A stretch of DNA of 64,000 nucleotides. Origin: Pararhodobacter sp. (GTDB lineage: Bacteria > Pseudomonadota > Alphaproteobacteria > Rhodobacterales > Rhodobacteraceae). This document shows, piece after piece, positions 35,871 to 45,429 of the stretch. The first letter of the stretch is position 1. The number at the start of each line of letters is the position of its first letter. The notes beneath the pieces are model-generated. The model was given only the letters and a program-made list of their open reading frames with translations. It made no database searches and was not told the DNA's origin. Where the stretch lies: assembly GCA_020832665.1 (NCBI GenBank), contig JAFIEG010000004.1, positions 18,558 to 82,557 on the forward strand, read 5' to 3'. The position numbers were made by a program, and so were the translations under genes.

Positions 35871-36659
35871 TTGACGCGATTGCGCGACGACACAGTGCCG
35901 AAGGGTCGTGTCACGGTGGTGACCGGCGGCGCATCGGGCCTTGGCGCGGCAACTGCGCGGCTGCTGCGCGATCACGGCGCGCAGGTGGTGGTGCTGGATG
36001 CCGATACCGCTGCGATCAAGGCCATGACCGGCGAGCCGGGCCTGCACGCCATGCAGGCCGATGTCACCGACGCGGCGCGCATCGAGGCGCTTTTCGCCCG
36101 GATCGAGGCGGATATGGGCCCGGTTTCGGCGCTGGTGTGCTGCGCAGGGATTGCGATGCCGGGGTCCGTGGTGCGCGGCGGTCAACCCATGCCGCTGGCC
36201 GAGTTTCGCCGCGTGATCGACGTCAATCTACTGGGCACGCTGAACTGCATCCGCTGCGCGGTGCCTCAGATGATCAATCACCGCCACGAAGCCGACGCAG
36301 AGGCCGGAGTGATCGTCGTTACTGCCTCGATAGCCGCGCAGGATGGGCAGGTCGGGCAAGCAGCCTATGCCGCCTCGAAGGGGGGCGTGGCAGGCATGGT
36401 GCTGCCGCTGGCGCGGGAACTGGGAGATCAGGGGATTCGCGTAATGGGGATCGCGCCTGGCGTGTTCAGCACCCCAATGACCGAGGAACTGCCCGAGCGC
36501 TCGCGCGAGATCGTTTTTTCGGCGGTGCCGCCGTTTCCGAAACGCGCCGGGAATGCAACGGAGTTCGCTGATCTGGTGCACGCCATCCTGTGCAACCCGA
36601 TGCTGAACGGAGATACAATCCGGCTCGATGGCGGGCTGCGCATGCCTGCAAGATTGTAG
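35871..36659 (+). CDS. SDR oxidoreductase, 3-hydroxyacyl-CoA dehydrogenase-like
   Basis: 262 residues from TTG 35871, preferred because AAGGGAGGG lies 6 bases upstream; the ATG at 35850 overlaps that ribosome site. Classical SDR motifs are present: cofactor TGGASGLGAATAR, CCAGIA, the catalytic Ser region VTASIAAQDGQ and YAASKGG (Tyr-x3-Lys). The sequence style, with NLLGTLNCIRC and APGVFSTPM, resembles type II (HSD17B10-like) 3-hydroxyacyl-CoA dehydrogenases, which oxidise short or branched 3-hydroxyacyl-CoAs with NAD. It is the first gene of the plus-strand operon and is followed 9 bases later by a second SDR. Confidence 0.85.
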   Translation: MTRLRDDTVPKGRVTVVTGGASGLGAATARLLRDHGAQVVVLDADTAAIKAMTGEPGLHAMQADVTDAARIEALFARIEADMGPVSALVCCAGIAMPGSVVRGGQPMPLAEFRRVIDVNLLGTLNCIRCAVPQMINHRHEADAEAGVIVVTASIAAQDGQVGQAAYAASKGGVAGMVLPLARELGDQGIRVMGIAPGVFSTPMTEELPERSREIVFSAVPPFPKRAGNATEFADLVHAILCNPMLNGDTIRLDGGLRMPARL

Positions 36660-36668
36660 GGACAGGGA

Positions 36669-37469
36669 ATGGAGATCGAGGGACAAACCGCTGTGGTCAC
36701 CGGCGCCGCCTCGGGCTTGGGCCGGGCCGTGGTGCACGCCCTTTCGACGCGTGGCGCATCGGTCGGGGCCATCGACCTGCCGGGCGCGATGCTGGAAGCG
36801 ATGGCGGATGCGCAGGTGCTGCCCGTCGCCGCCGATGTAGCCGATGGCCCGGCAATGGAAGCGGCCTTTCAAACCATCAGCGACTGGCGCGGGCGGCCGC
36901 GCATTCTGGTCAACTGCGCCGGCATCCTGGCGCCTGCGCGCGTTTTCCGCATTGAAAAACGCGCCCATGGCACGGCCGGGCGCGCCATCCCGCGCGCGCT
37001 GGATGACCTTCGCCGGGTGATCGAGGTCAATCTCATCGGCACCTTCAACCCCATCCGCCTGTTCGCCGCTGCGCTGGCCGATGGAACCGGCGGCGATGGC
37101 CCCGATACCGGTGTGATCGTCAACACCGCCTCGGTCGCGGCATTCGAGGGGCTGTCCGCGCAAGCGGGCTATGGCGCCTCCAAGGCGGGCGTGGCCGCGA
37201 TGACCCTGCCGCTGGCGCGCGAGCTGGCGCGCTATGGTATCCGCGTGGTGTCGGTGGCGCCGGGGGCTTTCGATGCTGGAGTTTTCGGCAATGTGCCGGC
37301 GCATACCCAGGCACAACTGATCCGTGATGTGCCATTTCCACACCGTCTTGGCCGGCCCGAGGAGTTCGCGCGCCTTGTTGTCGAGATCATCGGCAACCAG
37401 ATGCTGAACGGTGCGGTATTGCGCATCGATGGTGCGGTACGCATGCGCGAGCCGGCGGTGACGCCATGA
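36669..37469 (+). CDS. SDR oxidoreductase, HSD10-like (second copy)
   Basis: 266 residues with TGAASGLGRAVV (cofactor), NCAGILAPARV, TASVAAFEGL and YGASKAGVA (Tyr-x3-Lys). It has the same overall form as the preceding SDR, with an insert around residues 95-115, and is probably a paralogue oxidising a different 3-hydroxyacyl-CoA or alcohol stage of the pathway. AGGGA precedes the ATG. Its stop overlaps the ATG of the acyl-CoA ligase. Confidence 0.87.
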   Translation: MEIEGQTAVVTGAASGLGRAVVHALSTRGASVGAIDLPGAMLEAMADAQVLPVAADVADGPAMEAAFQTISDWRGRPRILVNCAGILAPARVFRIEKRAHGTAGRAIPRALDDLRRVIEVNLIGTFNPIRLFAAALADGTGGDGPDTGVIVNTASVAAFEGLSAQAGYGASKAGVAAMTLPLARELARYGIRVVSVAPGAFDAGVFGNVPAHTQAQLIRDVPFPHRLGRPEEFARLVVEIIGNQMLNGAVLRIDGAVRMREPAVTP

Positions 37470-39121
37470 GCGCAGCGCCGAACATCATTCACCGGGTTCT
37501 CTATGGCGACAGGCTGGTGCGCTGCTACGATGATTGCCCGCAGAACCTGGACCGGATGCTGGTGCAGGTGGCGGCGGCACGCGGCAACGCACCGGCCGTG
37601 ACCGATGGCCGCGTCACGCTTGGCTATTCCGAGCTTCAGGCACGCCTTGGCACGCTGGCGGCCGGGCTGGCCGCGCAAGGGGTCCGGCCGGGTGAGCGGG
37701 TGGTGGTCTTTGCCGGCAATGGTGCGGATTTCATTGTCGCGCTCTTTGCCATCTGGCGGCTGGGCGCAATTGCCGTGCCCATCGGCATACGCCAGACAGC
37801 GGCAGAGCTGACCTATATGCTGAACCAGTGCGGCGCCGCGGCCGTGCTGTTCGATGCCGGTCTTGCCCCGCAACTGCCCGCGCCCGAAGCCGTGCCCAGC
37901 GTGCGGCTTTACGCGGCGATCGGCGACAGCACCGGGCCCCTGCCTGCCGAGGCCCCGCCGGGCACGCTGGCGGTGGATGAGTTGTGCCACAGCCACCCGC
38001 CCTTGACCGCCGCGCCGGAAACCGACACGCAGGATGTGGCCTGCATCATGTATACATCCGGCACCACGGGCCGGCCGAAAGGCGCGATGCTGCCGCATCT
38101 GGGTTTCTACCACACCGCCCGCAACTATGAGCAGCGCTTTGGCTACCGGCCGGATGACCGCATGCTGCTGGTCATCCCGGGCACACATATTTCCGGTCTG
38201 TTGGCCACGATCATGACGATGATGCTGGTGGGTGGCTGCGTGGTCTGTCGCCGCCAGTTCCGCGCCGCCGAGGTGCTCGACGTGATCGAGGCCGAAGCGA
38301 TCACCGCCGCCGTGATGGTGCCGGCGATGTACAACCTGCTTCTGCTGGAACCTGATATCACCGCGCATGACCTGTCGGTCTGGCGCATCGGCCATTTCGG
38401 CGGCGCGGCCATGGCCGAGGTCACCATCCGGCGGCTGGCCGAAGCGCTGCCGGGACTGAGCCTGCACAACGGTTTCGGCAGCACCGAGACCACCTCGGCG
38501 GTTGCGCTGACCGGGGCCCTGACGTCAGATGACGCGCTTGACAGTGTGGGCAGCATCCTGCCCTGCATCGACATCCGCGTGATGGACGAGCAGGGGCACG
38601 AGGTGCCGCCGGGCGAGCCGGGCGAGTTGTGGATCCAGGGGCCGGGCAACGCCATCGGCTACTGGGACAACCCGGACGCCACGCGCGCGGGTTTTGTCGG
38701 CGGCTACTGGCGCTCGGGCGATATCGGCTCGGTCGACGACCATGGGCTGCTGCGGGTCTTCGACCGGATCAAGGACATGATCAACCGGGGTGGCTACAAG
38801 GTTTTCTGCGTCGAACTGGAAAACGTGATCCAGGCCTTTCCCGGCGTGGTCGAGGCGGCCGCCGTACCCAGCCCCTGCCCGGTACTGGGCGAGCGGGTGC
38901 ATGTGTTCATCCATGCGCGCGAGGCCATTGACCCTGCGGCGCTGCGGTCCTGGTGCCGCGACCAGCTGGCCGATTACAAGACGCCTGATTTCGTCACAAT
39001 CTGGCCCGAACCCCTGCCGCGCAACCTGAACGGCAAGCTGTCGAAAGCGCCGCTGCGCGAGGCGGCGCGCGAGCAGGCAGCAAAGCGCGTGACCAGCGAC
39101 CCCAAAAGGAAGGATGCCTGA
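37466..39121 (+). CDS. Acyl-CoA ligase (AMP-forming), plus-strand operon
   Basis: 551 residues, ANL superfamily. P-loop MYTSGTTGRPKGAM at about 195-208, A5-type NGFGSTETTS, SGDIGSVDDHGLLRVFDRIKDMINRGGYKV in the hinge region, and the C-terminal catalytic Lys in LPRNLNGKLSKAPL. It activates an organic acid with ATP and CoA before oxidation by the neighbouring enzymes. It is translationally coupled to the SDR upstream (ATGA) and is followed directly by the thiolase gene. The substrate is unknown. Confidence 0.9.
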   Translation: MSAAPNIIHRVLYGDRLVRCYDDCPQNLDRMLVQVAAARGNAPAVTDGRVTLGYSELQARLGTLAAGLAAQGVRPGERVVVFAGNGADFIVALFAIWRLGAIAVPIGIRQTAAELTYMLNQCGAAAVLFDAGLAPQLPAPEAVPSVRLYAAIGDSTGPLPAEAPPGTLAVDELCHSHPPLTAAPETDTQDVACIMYTSGTTGRPKGAMLPHLGFYHTARNYEQRFGYRPDDRMLLVIPGTHISGLLATIMTMMLVGGCVVCRRQFRAAEVLDVIEAEAITAAVMVPAMYNLLLLEPDITAHDLSVWRIGHFGGAAMAEVTIRRLAEALPGLSLHNGFGSTETTSAVALTGALTSDDALDSVGSILPCIDIRVMDEQGHEVPPGEPGELWIQGPGNAIGYWDNPDATRAGFVGGYWRSGDIGSVDDHGLLRVFDRIKDMINRGGYKVFCVELENVIQAFPGVVEAAAVPSPCPVLGERVHVFIHAREAIDPAALRSWCRDQLADYKTPDFVTIWPEPLPRNLNGKLSKAPLREAAREQAAKRVTSDPKRKDA

Positions 39122-39122
39122 C

Positions 39123-40358
39123 ATGACCGGAGCGGTATTCATTCTTGGTGGCAGCCAGACAGATTTCGCCCGGAATGCGGCGCGCGCGGGCGACGGGCTG
39201 TTTGAGCTGATGCGCGATGCGGTGCAGGCGGCTTTGTCCGACGCCGGGGTGGAGGCCGCGCAGATCGATGCCTGCCATGTCGGTAACTTCACCGGCGAGC
39301 TGTTCGCCGGTCAGGGCCATCTGGGCGGCATGTTCGCGGCCATCGACCCCATGCTTTACGGCAAGCCCGCGGGCCGGCACGAGGCCGCCTGTGCCTCGGG
39401 TTCGATCGCGCTGCTGGCCGCCACCGCCGAGATCGAGGCCGGGCGCCATGATTGTGTGCTCGTTGCCGGGGTCGAGTTGGAGCGCAATGTGTCCGGCAAG
39501 CAGGCCGCGCAGTATCTGGGTGCCGCCATGTGGGTGGGCACCGAAGGCCAGGAAGCCACCTATCCCTGGCCCAGCATGTTCGACCGCGTGGCCGGCGAAT
39601 ACCAGCGCCGTTACGGACTCGATTACAGGCATCTTGCCGCTATTGCCGAGCTCAACATCGCCAACGCCCGGAAGAATCCGCTGGCCCAGACCCGGGGCTG
39701 GCAATACACCGATGCCAGCTTCACCGACGACAACGACGCCAACCCGGTGATCGAGGGCATTGTGCGCCGGCAGGATTGCGCGCAGGTCACCGATGGCGCG
39801 TCTGCCGTGATCCTGGCCTCGGAGACCTTTGCACGCGAATGGGCGGCTGCGCGTGGCCTGTCGCTTGATGATCTGCCGCGCATTGCCGGCTGGGGGCATC
39901 GCACCGCGCATCTGCGGCTGGCCGAAAAGCTGCAGATGAGCCACAACAGCCCCTATGTGTTTCCGCATGTGCGCGACACGATCCGGGATGCCTTTTCCCG
40001 CGCCGGCGTAAACGATGTGTTCGATCTGCACGGAATCGAGACGCATGACTGCTTCTCGCCCACCGAATACATGGCCATCGACCATTTCGGCATCACCGCC
40101 CCCGGCGAAAGCTGGCGCGCGATCGAGGCGGGCGACATTGCGCCGGGCGGGCGCATTCCGGTCAACCCCAGCGGCGGGCTGATCGGCGTGGGCCATCCGG
40201 TCGGCGCCACCGGAGTGCGCATGCTGCATGATGCCGCGCGCCAGGTCACGGGCCGGGCGGGCGATTGCCAGGTCGAGGGCGCCAGGCGCTTCGGCACGCT
40301 CAATCTCGGCGGAAGCGCCACCACAGTTGTCAGTTTCGTCGTCGAACGCGGCGAATAG
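39123..40358 (+). CDS. Thiolase, SCP-x/acetyl-CoA acetyltransferase type
   Basis: 411 residues from ATG 39123; AGGAAGG is 9 bases upstream, whereas the ATG at 39114 abuts it. The nucleophilic Cys is C90 in HEAACASGSIAL, and the base-bearing GGLIGVGHPVGATG motif is present near the C-terminus. The usual second Cys motif (CxGGG) is replaced by NLGGSATTV, as in sterol-carrier-protein-type thiolases, which cleave branched or bulky 3-ketoacyl-CoAs. It probably performs the final thiolysis in the pathway started by the ligase and SDRs. Confidence 0.9.
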   Translation: MTGAVFILGGSQTDFARNAARAGDGLFELMRDAVQAALSDAGVEAAQIDACHVGNFTGELFAGQGHLGGMFAAIDPMLYGKPAGRHEAACASGSIALLAATAEIEAGRHDCVLVAGVELERNVSGKQAAQYLGAAMWVGTEGQEATYPWPSMFDRVAGEYQRRYGLDYRHLAAIAELNIANARKNPLAQTRGWQYTDASFTDDNDANPVIEGIVRRQDCAQVTDGASAVILASETFAREWAAARGLSLDDLPRIAGWGHRTAHLRLAEKLQMSHNSPYVFPHVRDTIRDAFSRAGVNDVFDLHGIETHDCFSPTEYMAIDHFGITAPGESWRAIEAGDIAPGGRIPVNPSGGLIGVGHPVGATGVRMLHDAARQVTGRAGDCQVEGARRFGTLNLGGSATTVVSFVVERGE

Positions 40359-40452
40359 GCAGACGGTCCGCGCGCCGAAGAGGAGCGGCGCGCGGCAGCA
40401 AGCGACCCCGATCCCATGGCTGGATCGGTCAATCAAGGGAGGAGACCCAAAG

Positions 40453-41514
40453 ATGACGAAGAACAACAAAACCCTTTCCCGCCGGGGCTTTCTGGCGCGC
40501 GGGTCCACGGCGGTTGCCGGCGCAGGCCTTCTGGCCGCCCCGGCGACCATCGCCTCGGCAAGCACGCCGGTCACCTGGCGGATGCAGACCCATTTTCCCA
40601 CCGGCACCTGGTATTTCAGCGATATCTTCCAGGATCTGGCCGACCGTATCACCACCGCCACCAATGGCGAACTGGTCATCGAAACGCATGCGCCCGGCTC
40701 GATCGTGGGCACCGGCGACAAGCTGATCGCCTGTTCGCGCGGGACGCTGGACGCGGCGTTCACCTTCCCGGCCTACTGGGTGGGGCAGATCCCGGCGGCG
40801 GGGCATCTGAACGGCAATCTGGCCACCTTCTCCAGCACGCAGGAGATGGAATACTACATGTACGAGATGGGCGCGCTGGACATCATCCGCGAAGCCTATG
40901 CGGAACGCGGTGTCCAAGTGGTGGGCCCGATCGCCGGTGGCGGCGTGACGCTCTTTGGCAAGCGGCCAATCCGAACGCTGGAGGATTTTCGCGGCTATCG
41001 CATCCGTACCACCGGCACCGCCGCACGCGTGCTGGAACGACTCGGCGCCGCACCAGTAAGCGTGGCCGGGGGCGAGCTTTACCAGGCGCTGCAGACCGGC
41101 GTGGTGGATGCCGCGCATTGGGGCAGCATCTCGGGCGGGATGAGCATGAACTTCCAGGAAGTGACCTCCTTCATCATGCAGCCTGATCTGGTGTATCCGA
41201 CGAATCTGGAGGTTTTCGTCAACATGAACCGGTGGAACGCGCTGGGCGAGGACCACAAGCGCGTGGTGAATGACGCGGTGCGCGCGACGACCGGCATCTA
41301 CACCGCCAAGATCCTGTACGAGGATGTCAGCGGCATGAACCGGTTCATCAACGATCACGGCGGCGAAGTGGCCATGATGGAGGACGCGGTGCTTGACGAG
41401 ATGCGCTCGGCCTCGATGGCGGTGGTCGACGAGATTTCGGAGCAAGACCCGCGCTACAGCGGCCGGCTGGGCGAGATGCTGCACGAATTCATGCGCTTTA
41501 CTGGCAAGCTTTGA
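40453..41514 (+). CDS. dctP: TRAP transporter substrate-binding protein DctP family
   Basis: 353 residues. A twin-arginine signal (SRRGFLARGSTAVAGAG) ends near ATIASAS, so it is exported folded by Tat. The mature part has the DctP fold: WRMQTHFPTGTWYFSDIFQDL, GTGDKLIACSRGTLDA, KRPIRTLEDFRGYRIRTTG and ELYQALQTGVVDAAHWG, resembling the mannitol/alpha-keto-acid (TakP) branch. GGAGACCCAAAG supports the ATG at 40453. It is followed by dctQ and dctM, and delivers the operon's probable substrate. Confidence 0.92.
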   Translation: MTKNNKTLSRRGFLARGSTAVAGAGLLAAPATIASASTPVTWRMQTHFPTGTWYFSDIFQDLADRITTATNGELVIETHAPGSIVGTGDKLIACSRGTLDAAFTFPAYWVGQIPAAGHLNGNLATFSSTQEMEYYMYEMGALDIIREAYAERGVQVVGPIAGGGVTLFGKRPIRTLEDFRGYRIRTTGTAARVLERLGAAPVSVAGGELYQALQTGVVDAAHWGSISGGMSMNFQEVTSFIMQPDLVYPTNLEVFVNMNRWNALGEDHKRVVNDAVRATTGIYTAKILYEDVSGMNRFINDHGGEVAMMEDAVLDEMRSASMAVVDEISEQDPRYSGRLGEMLHEFMRFTGKL

Positions 41515-41591
41515 GTCCAGCTTGCACCTGACAGAACGGGCCTGTGCCTGCATCGCGCCGGCACAGGCGTTCTTCGCCGAACGAGGCCCCC

Positions 41592-42101
41592 ATGTTCCTT
41601 GCTGACTGGATCGACCGCGTAAACGGCTTTCTTGGCCGGCTTGTCAGCTATGCCATCTGGATCGGTATGGTTGTCGTCGTCTACGAGGTGGTGATGCGCT
41701 ATGCGTTCAACGCTCCCACCGTCTGGGCACAGGGCTATGCACAGCGCATCTTCGCCGGGTATTTCATCCTGATCGGCGCCTACACGCTGATCCAGCGCGG
41801 TCATGTGCGGGTCGATCTGCTGCTGGGCGCGGCATCGACACGGCGGCGCGCGCTGCTCGATATCATCAATTACAGCGTCCTGCTGATCTGGATGGCCGCC
41901 CTGACCTATGAGGGATGGTTCTATCTGCATGACGCCTGGCAATGGGGCGAGCGTGACGACGGCGCGCTGGGTCATCCGATGTGGCCAGTCAAGCTGGCGC
42001 TGCTGATCGGCGTTGCCATGATGGCGCTGCAGGGCCTGGCGGAACTGATGCGTTCTGTCCTTCGGTTGATCGACCCGGCCCGGGCAGGAGGGCAGCCATG
42101 A
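41592..42101 (+). CDS. dctQ: TRAP transporter small permease DctQ
   Basis: 169 residues with four helices (LVSYAIWIGMVVVVYEVVMRY, IFAGYFILIGAYTLI, LLDIINYSVLLIWMAAL and LALLIGVAMMALQGLAEL) and the DctQ-typical RYAFNAPTVWAQ and RGHVRVDLL. The start ATG 41592 is preceded by GAGG. Its stop overlaps the dctM ATG (ATGA). It is the small inner-membrane subunit. Confidence 0.9.
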   Translation: MFLADWIDRVNGFLGRLVSYAIWIGMVVVVYEVVMRYAFNAPTVWAQGYAQRIFAGYFILIGAYTLIQRGHVRVDLLLGAASTRRRALLDIINYSVLLIWMAALTYEGWFYLHDAWQWGERDDGALGHPMWPVKLALLIGVAMMALQGLAELMRSVLRLIDPARAGGQP

Positions 42102-43402
42102 GCCCGGAATTACTGACCCTGGGGATGTTCGGCGCGCTTTTGCTGCTCATCATGCTGGGTGTGTCGCTTTCCTTCGCGCTGGGCGGGGTGGCGGTAGTCT
42201 TCACGCTGATCCTTTCGGGACCCATCGGTTTGTTTCCCATGATCTCAGCCGTGTTCGGCAGCATGTGGTCGATCCTGCTGTCGGCGGTGCCGTTCTTCGT
42301 GTTCATGGGCGTGGCACTGGCACGATCCAGGATTTCCGAGAACCTGTACCAGGCGTTCTACCTGTGGTCTGGCCGGGTGAACGGTGGGCTGTTGCTGGGC
42401 ACGTCAGGCTTTGCCGCGGCGCTTTCGGCAATGACCGGCAGCTGCGCGGCTTCCACGCTGACCACCGGCAAGGTCGGCCTGCCAGCGATGGAGCAGCACG
42501 GCTATGACAAGCTCTTCGCGCTGGGCACCATCGGCGCGGCGGGCACGCTGGGCATCCTGATACCGCCTTCGATCACGCTGATTGTCATCGGCATGACGAC
42601 GGGGCTTTCGATTGGCCGGCTGTTCATGGGCGGGCTGATTGCCGGTGTGCTGGTGCTGTCGGTCATCATGGCCTATGTCGCCATCCGCGCCTGGCGCCAG
42701 CCCGCGCTGGCGCCCTCGCTGGGACAGGCGGTTCCGTTCACCGAAAAGCTGCTGGCTCTGCGCTCGGTGGTCATGCCGCTGGTCATCATCCTCAGCGTGC
42801 TGCTGACGATCTTCATGGGCCTTGCCACCCCGACCGAGGCCGCCGCGGTGGGCGCGCTGGCGGTCTTTCTGGCCGTGGCCCTGCGCGGCGAGGTGAGCTG
42901 GCGCTTCATCCGCGAGGTCAGCCACGAGACAGCCAGCACCACCGGCATGGTCATCTGGATCGTGTTCGGGGCCACCGCCTTTGTATCGGTCTACTCGGCC
43001 GGTGGGGGCATCACCTTCATGCGCGGGGTTCTGCTTGGCGCCGACATTCCACCCTGGATGATGATCGTGCTGATGCAGCTCATCGCGCTGGTTCTCGGCA
43101 TGTTTCTTGACCCGATTGGCATCATCCTGCTGGTCTTGCCGATCTTCTTTCCGGTCGTGGTACAGTTGGGGTTCGATCCGCTGTGGTTTTGCATCATCTT
43201 TCAGGTGAACCTCTGCATCGGCTACATCACGCCGCCCTTTGGCTACAACATTTTCTACTTGAAGGCGCTCAGCCCGCAAACACCCATCCTGGGTCTGTAC
43301 CAGGCGGTATTGCCCTTCGTCTTCCTGATGATTTCCGCAGGTGCGATCCTGCTGATTTTTCCATCCATCCTGATCGAGGGCACGCGGTATCTGATGCCGT
43401 GA
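42098..43402 (+). CDS. dctM: TRAP transporter large permease DctM
   Basis: 434 residues, about 12 helices. DctM signatures are VPFFVFMGVALARSRI, GFAAALSAMTGSCAASTLTTG, AAGTLGILIPPSITLIVIGM, TPTEAAAVGALAVF and GMFLDPIGIILLVLPIFFPV. It is the sodium-coupled transport channel, co-translated with dctQ, and is the last gene of the plus-strand catabolic operon. Confidence 0.95.
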   Translation: MSPELLTLGMFGALLLLIMLGVSLSFALGGVAVVFTLILSGPIGLFPMISAVFGSMWSILLSAVPFFVFMGVALARSRISENLYQAFYLWSGRVNGGLLLGTSGFAAALSAMTGSCAASTLTTGKVGLPAMEQHGYDKLFALGTIGAAGTLGILIPPSITLIVIGMTTGLSIGRLFMGGLIAGVLVLSVIMAYVAIRAWRQPALAPSLGQAVPFTEKLLALRSVVMPLVIILSVLLTIFMGLATPTEAAAVGALAVFLAVALRGEVSWRFIREVSHETASTTGMVIWIVFGATAFVSVYSAGGGITFMRGVLLGADIPPWMMIVLMQLIALVLGMFLDPIGIILLVLPIFFPVVVQLGFDPLWFCIIFQVNLCIGYITPPFGYNIFYLKALSPQTPILGLYQAVLPFVFLMISAGAILLIFPSILIEGTRYLMP

Positions 43403-43795
43403 CATTCCCGATGTCAGCGATGGCACTGTTTTCTTGGCATGGCCGGCCGCGCTGAAGTCCGCGACGACGCCGGGACTGAAGCAGCAATGACGCTAATCTG
43501 CCTTTGCACTGTCTGCCTCCCCATTTCACAGGCTTGCTTTCATTCGAATCCGCTCGGCTACAAGCCATGAAACGAAGCGAAAAAAGCCAGCTTCAAACGG
43601 TCCAGTTTGCGGGGGTCAGATCACACGCAATGCGCTCGTCCGAACAACCCCCTGGAAACCACATTTCAATCACTCCATGCGCCCCCGACAGTTCAAGCCG
43701 GGGATTGATTACACCTGGGCCAGTTCTCGGCAGCGATGCTGGCAGTTGCCGTGTCGGCTCTCGGTGACAACCAACTGGTATGCGCATTAAGTCCT
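43403..43795. other. Convergent gap between dctM and citE-like gene
   Basis: 393 bases where the two catabolic operons end facing each other. No gene, strong terminator or repeat was recognised; short frames on both strands lack ribosome sites and family features. Confidence 0.5.
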
Positions 43796-44671
43796 TCAAT
43801 CTCCGGCAGCTCTGCGAAGCACCTGCTGTGCTTGACGCACATGCGGGTGATCCAGCATCTGCCCGTCCAGCACGGCCACCCCAGAACCAGCCGAGGCCAC
43901 CGCCGCCAGCACCTTCCGCGCGTGCTCGATCTGGGCAGCGCTGGGCCGGAACGCGGCGTGGATCGGCTCGATCTGGGCGGGATGAATCGCCAGCTTGCCC
44001 GAAAACCCCAGCGCAGCCGCCTCTTCGGCCTCTTGCATCAAGCCGGCGGGATCCGAAAGTCCGGTGAACACGGCATCGACGGCGTCAATCCCGGCTTCAA
44101 GGGCCGCCAGCAAGCACATCTCGCGCGCCAGCCGGAACGGCCCCAGATATCGCCCCGAACCATCGCGGTTGCGCGACGCGCCCATATCGGCAGACAGATC
44201 CTCGCCCCCCCAGCACAACCCGGCAAGCGCGGGATGCGACCAGTCCTCGCGCATCAGGCGGCGCAGCGCGCGCACGGTTTCCGTGGCAATCGCCAGTATC
44301 TTGGGATCGCCGCTGCCACCTTGCGCCGCGATCAGACCGGCAAGCGTGGCGATATCGTCGGGCCCTTCGCATTTGGGCAGCACATAGCCATCGGGCCGCA
44401 AGGGGGCGATTGCAGCCAGATCGGCCTCTGTTTCGCCGGATCTCAACCCATTGACGCGCACGAAACGTGCCATTGGCGCGGGTTCGGCCAGAAAGGCGGC
44501 GACTTGCACGCGCGCGGCGGGGCGCGCAGCGGCGGCGACGGAATCTTCCAGATCAAGGATCAGCGCATCGGCGCCGCTGTCGAGCGCGCGCGCCTGTTTG
44601 CGGGTGCTGTCCCCGGGCACGAAGAGATACGACCGGAAGCCGGGGCCAGGCAACGGCACAGCGCCGGTCAT
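43796..44671 (-). CDS. CitE/HpcH-family CoA-ester lyase
   Basis: 291 residues with the CitE-like TIM barrel motifs: YLFVPGDSTRKQARALDSG, the metal-binding LILDLEDSVA, RVNGLRSGETEADL, KCEGPDD, CWGGEDLSADMG and the late SGKLAIHPAQIEPI. Family members cleave (S)-citramalyl-CoA, malyl-CoA, methylmalyl-CoA or HMG-CoA-like substrates with Mg2+. It is last in the 13-gene minus operon and coupled to the SDR upstream. After carboxylase and MaoC hydratase steps, it would split a 3-hydroxy-dicarboxylyl-CoA into acetyl- or propionyl-CoA plus a keto acid. Which lyase it is remains open. Confidence 0.88.
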   Translation of the reverse strand: MTGAVPLPGPGFRSYLFVPGDSTRKQARALDSGADALILDLEDSVAAAARPAARVQVAAFLAEPAPMARFVRVNGLRSGETEADLAAIAPLRPDGYVLPKCEGPDDIATLAGLIAAQGGSGDPKILAIATETVRALRRLMREDWSHPALAGLCWGGEDLSADMGASRNRDGSGRYLGPFRLAREMCLLAALEAGIDAVDAVFTGLSDPAGLMQEAEEAAALGFSGKLAIHPAQIEPIHAAFRPSAAQIEHARKVLAAVASAGSGVAVLDGQMLDHPHVRQAQQVLRRAAGD

Positions 44672-45429
44672 ATCGCGGAAATTCCGCCGGTGACCGAGAT
44701 GGTCTGCCCGGTAATCCGCGCCGCCTGGTCGCTGGCCAGAAAGACGGCCATAGCCGCCAGATCCTCGGGTCGCACGACGCCCAGATCGGCCCGCGACTTG
44801 GCCTTGGAGAACAGCCGGCCAGCGAAGGAATCGTCCATCAGACGATCATGCAGGGGGGTGCCCTCGACAATCGAAGGGGTCAGGCAGTTCACCCGGATGC
44901 CGTCGCGCTTGACCTCGTTTGCCATGGCACGGCAGAACATGATGATCGCCGCCATGGCCGCTCCGATGGTCACCTCGCCGGGCGTTGCCAGCTTGCCCGC
45001 GTCCGAGGCCACACACAGAATGGTGCCACTGCCCTGCATTGCCATGACCGGCAGAACCGCGCGTGCAGGGGTTATGACCGGCGCCAGGGCGGCGCTGACC
45101 TGTGGCATCAGTTCGGGCAGGGGAATGTCCCGCAACAGCCGGGGCATCGGATCGCCGCCCCCGCAAGACATCAGCACGTCGATTCCGCCAAGGGTGCCGA
45201 CAGCCTGTTCTACGAGCGTGGCGCAGTCATCGGCCTTGCCGGCATCTGCGGCTATGAAGGCCGCGCCCGGCGCCGCGAGCGCGGCAAGTGCCCTTGCCCC
45301 GCGATCGCGGTTGCGCCCGGCGATGACCACCTCTGCGCCTTCGGCCAGCATCGCCCTTGCCGTGGCCAGCCCGATACCCGCCGTGCCGCCCACGATCAGC
45401 GCGCGCCGGCCATCCAGTTGGCCGCTCAT
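44668..45429 (-). CDS. SDR-family protein lacking the catalytic Tyr and Lys
   Basis: 253 residues from ATG 45429, which overlaps the maoC stop; the longer frame to 45504 is spurious. The cofactor motif VGGTAGIGLATARAM and a C-terminal SVTGG are intact. Where active SDRs have Y-x3-K, this protein reads VTIGAAMAAIIMF, so Ile and Met replace Tyr and Lys, although ASDAGK keeps the Ser. It may bind NAD(P) without classical dehydrogenase chemistry, or use other residues. It is embedded between maoC and the lyase with 4-base overlaps on both sides, so it is certainly part of the pathway operon. Confidence 0.85.
   Translation of the reverse strand: MSGQLDGRRALIVGGTAGIGLATARAMLAEGAEVVIAGRNRDRGARALAALAAPGAAFIAADAGKADDCATLVEQAVGTLGGIDVLMSCGGGDPMPRLLRDIPLPELMPQVSAALAPVITPARAVLPVMAMQGSGTILCVASDAGKLATPGEVTIGAAMAAIIMFCRAMANEVKRDGIRVNCLTPSIVEGTPLHDRLMDDSFAGRLFSKAKSRADLGVVRPEDLAAMAVFLASDQAARITGQTISVTGGISAI

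Noticed and set aside
42404..43426. 340-codon minus-strand frame rich in Asp/His/Gln/Arg
   Set aside because: Antisense to the hydrophobic dctM gene. Such Gln/His/Asp-rich frames are the usual mirror of membrane proteins in high-GC DNA.
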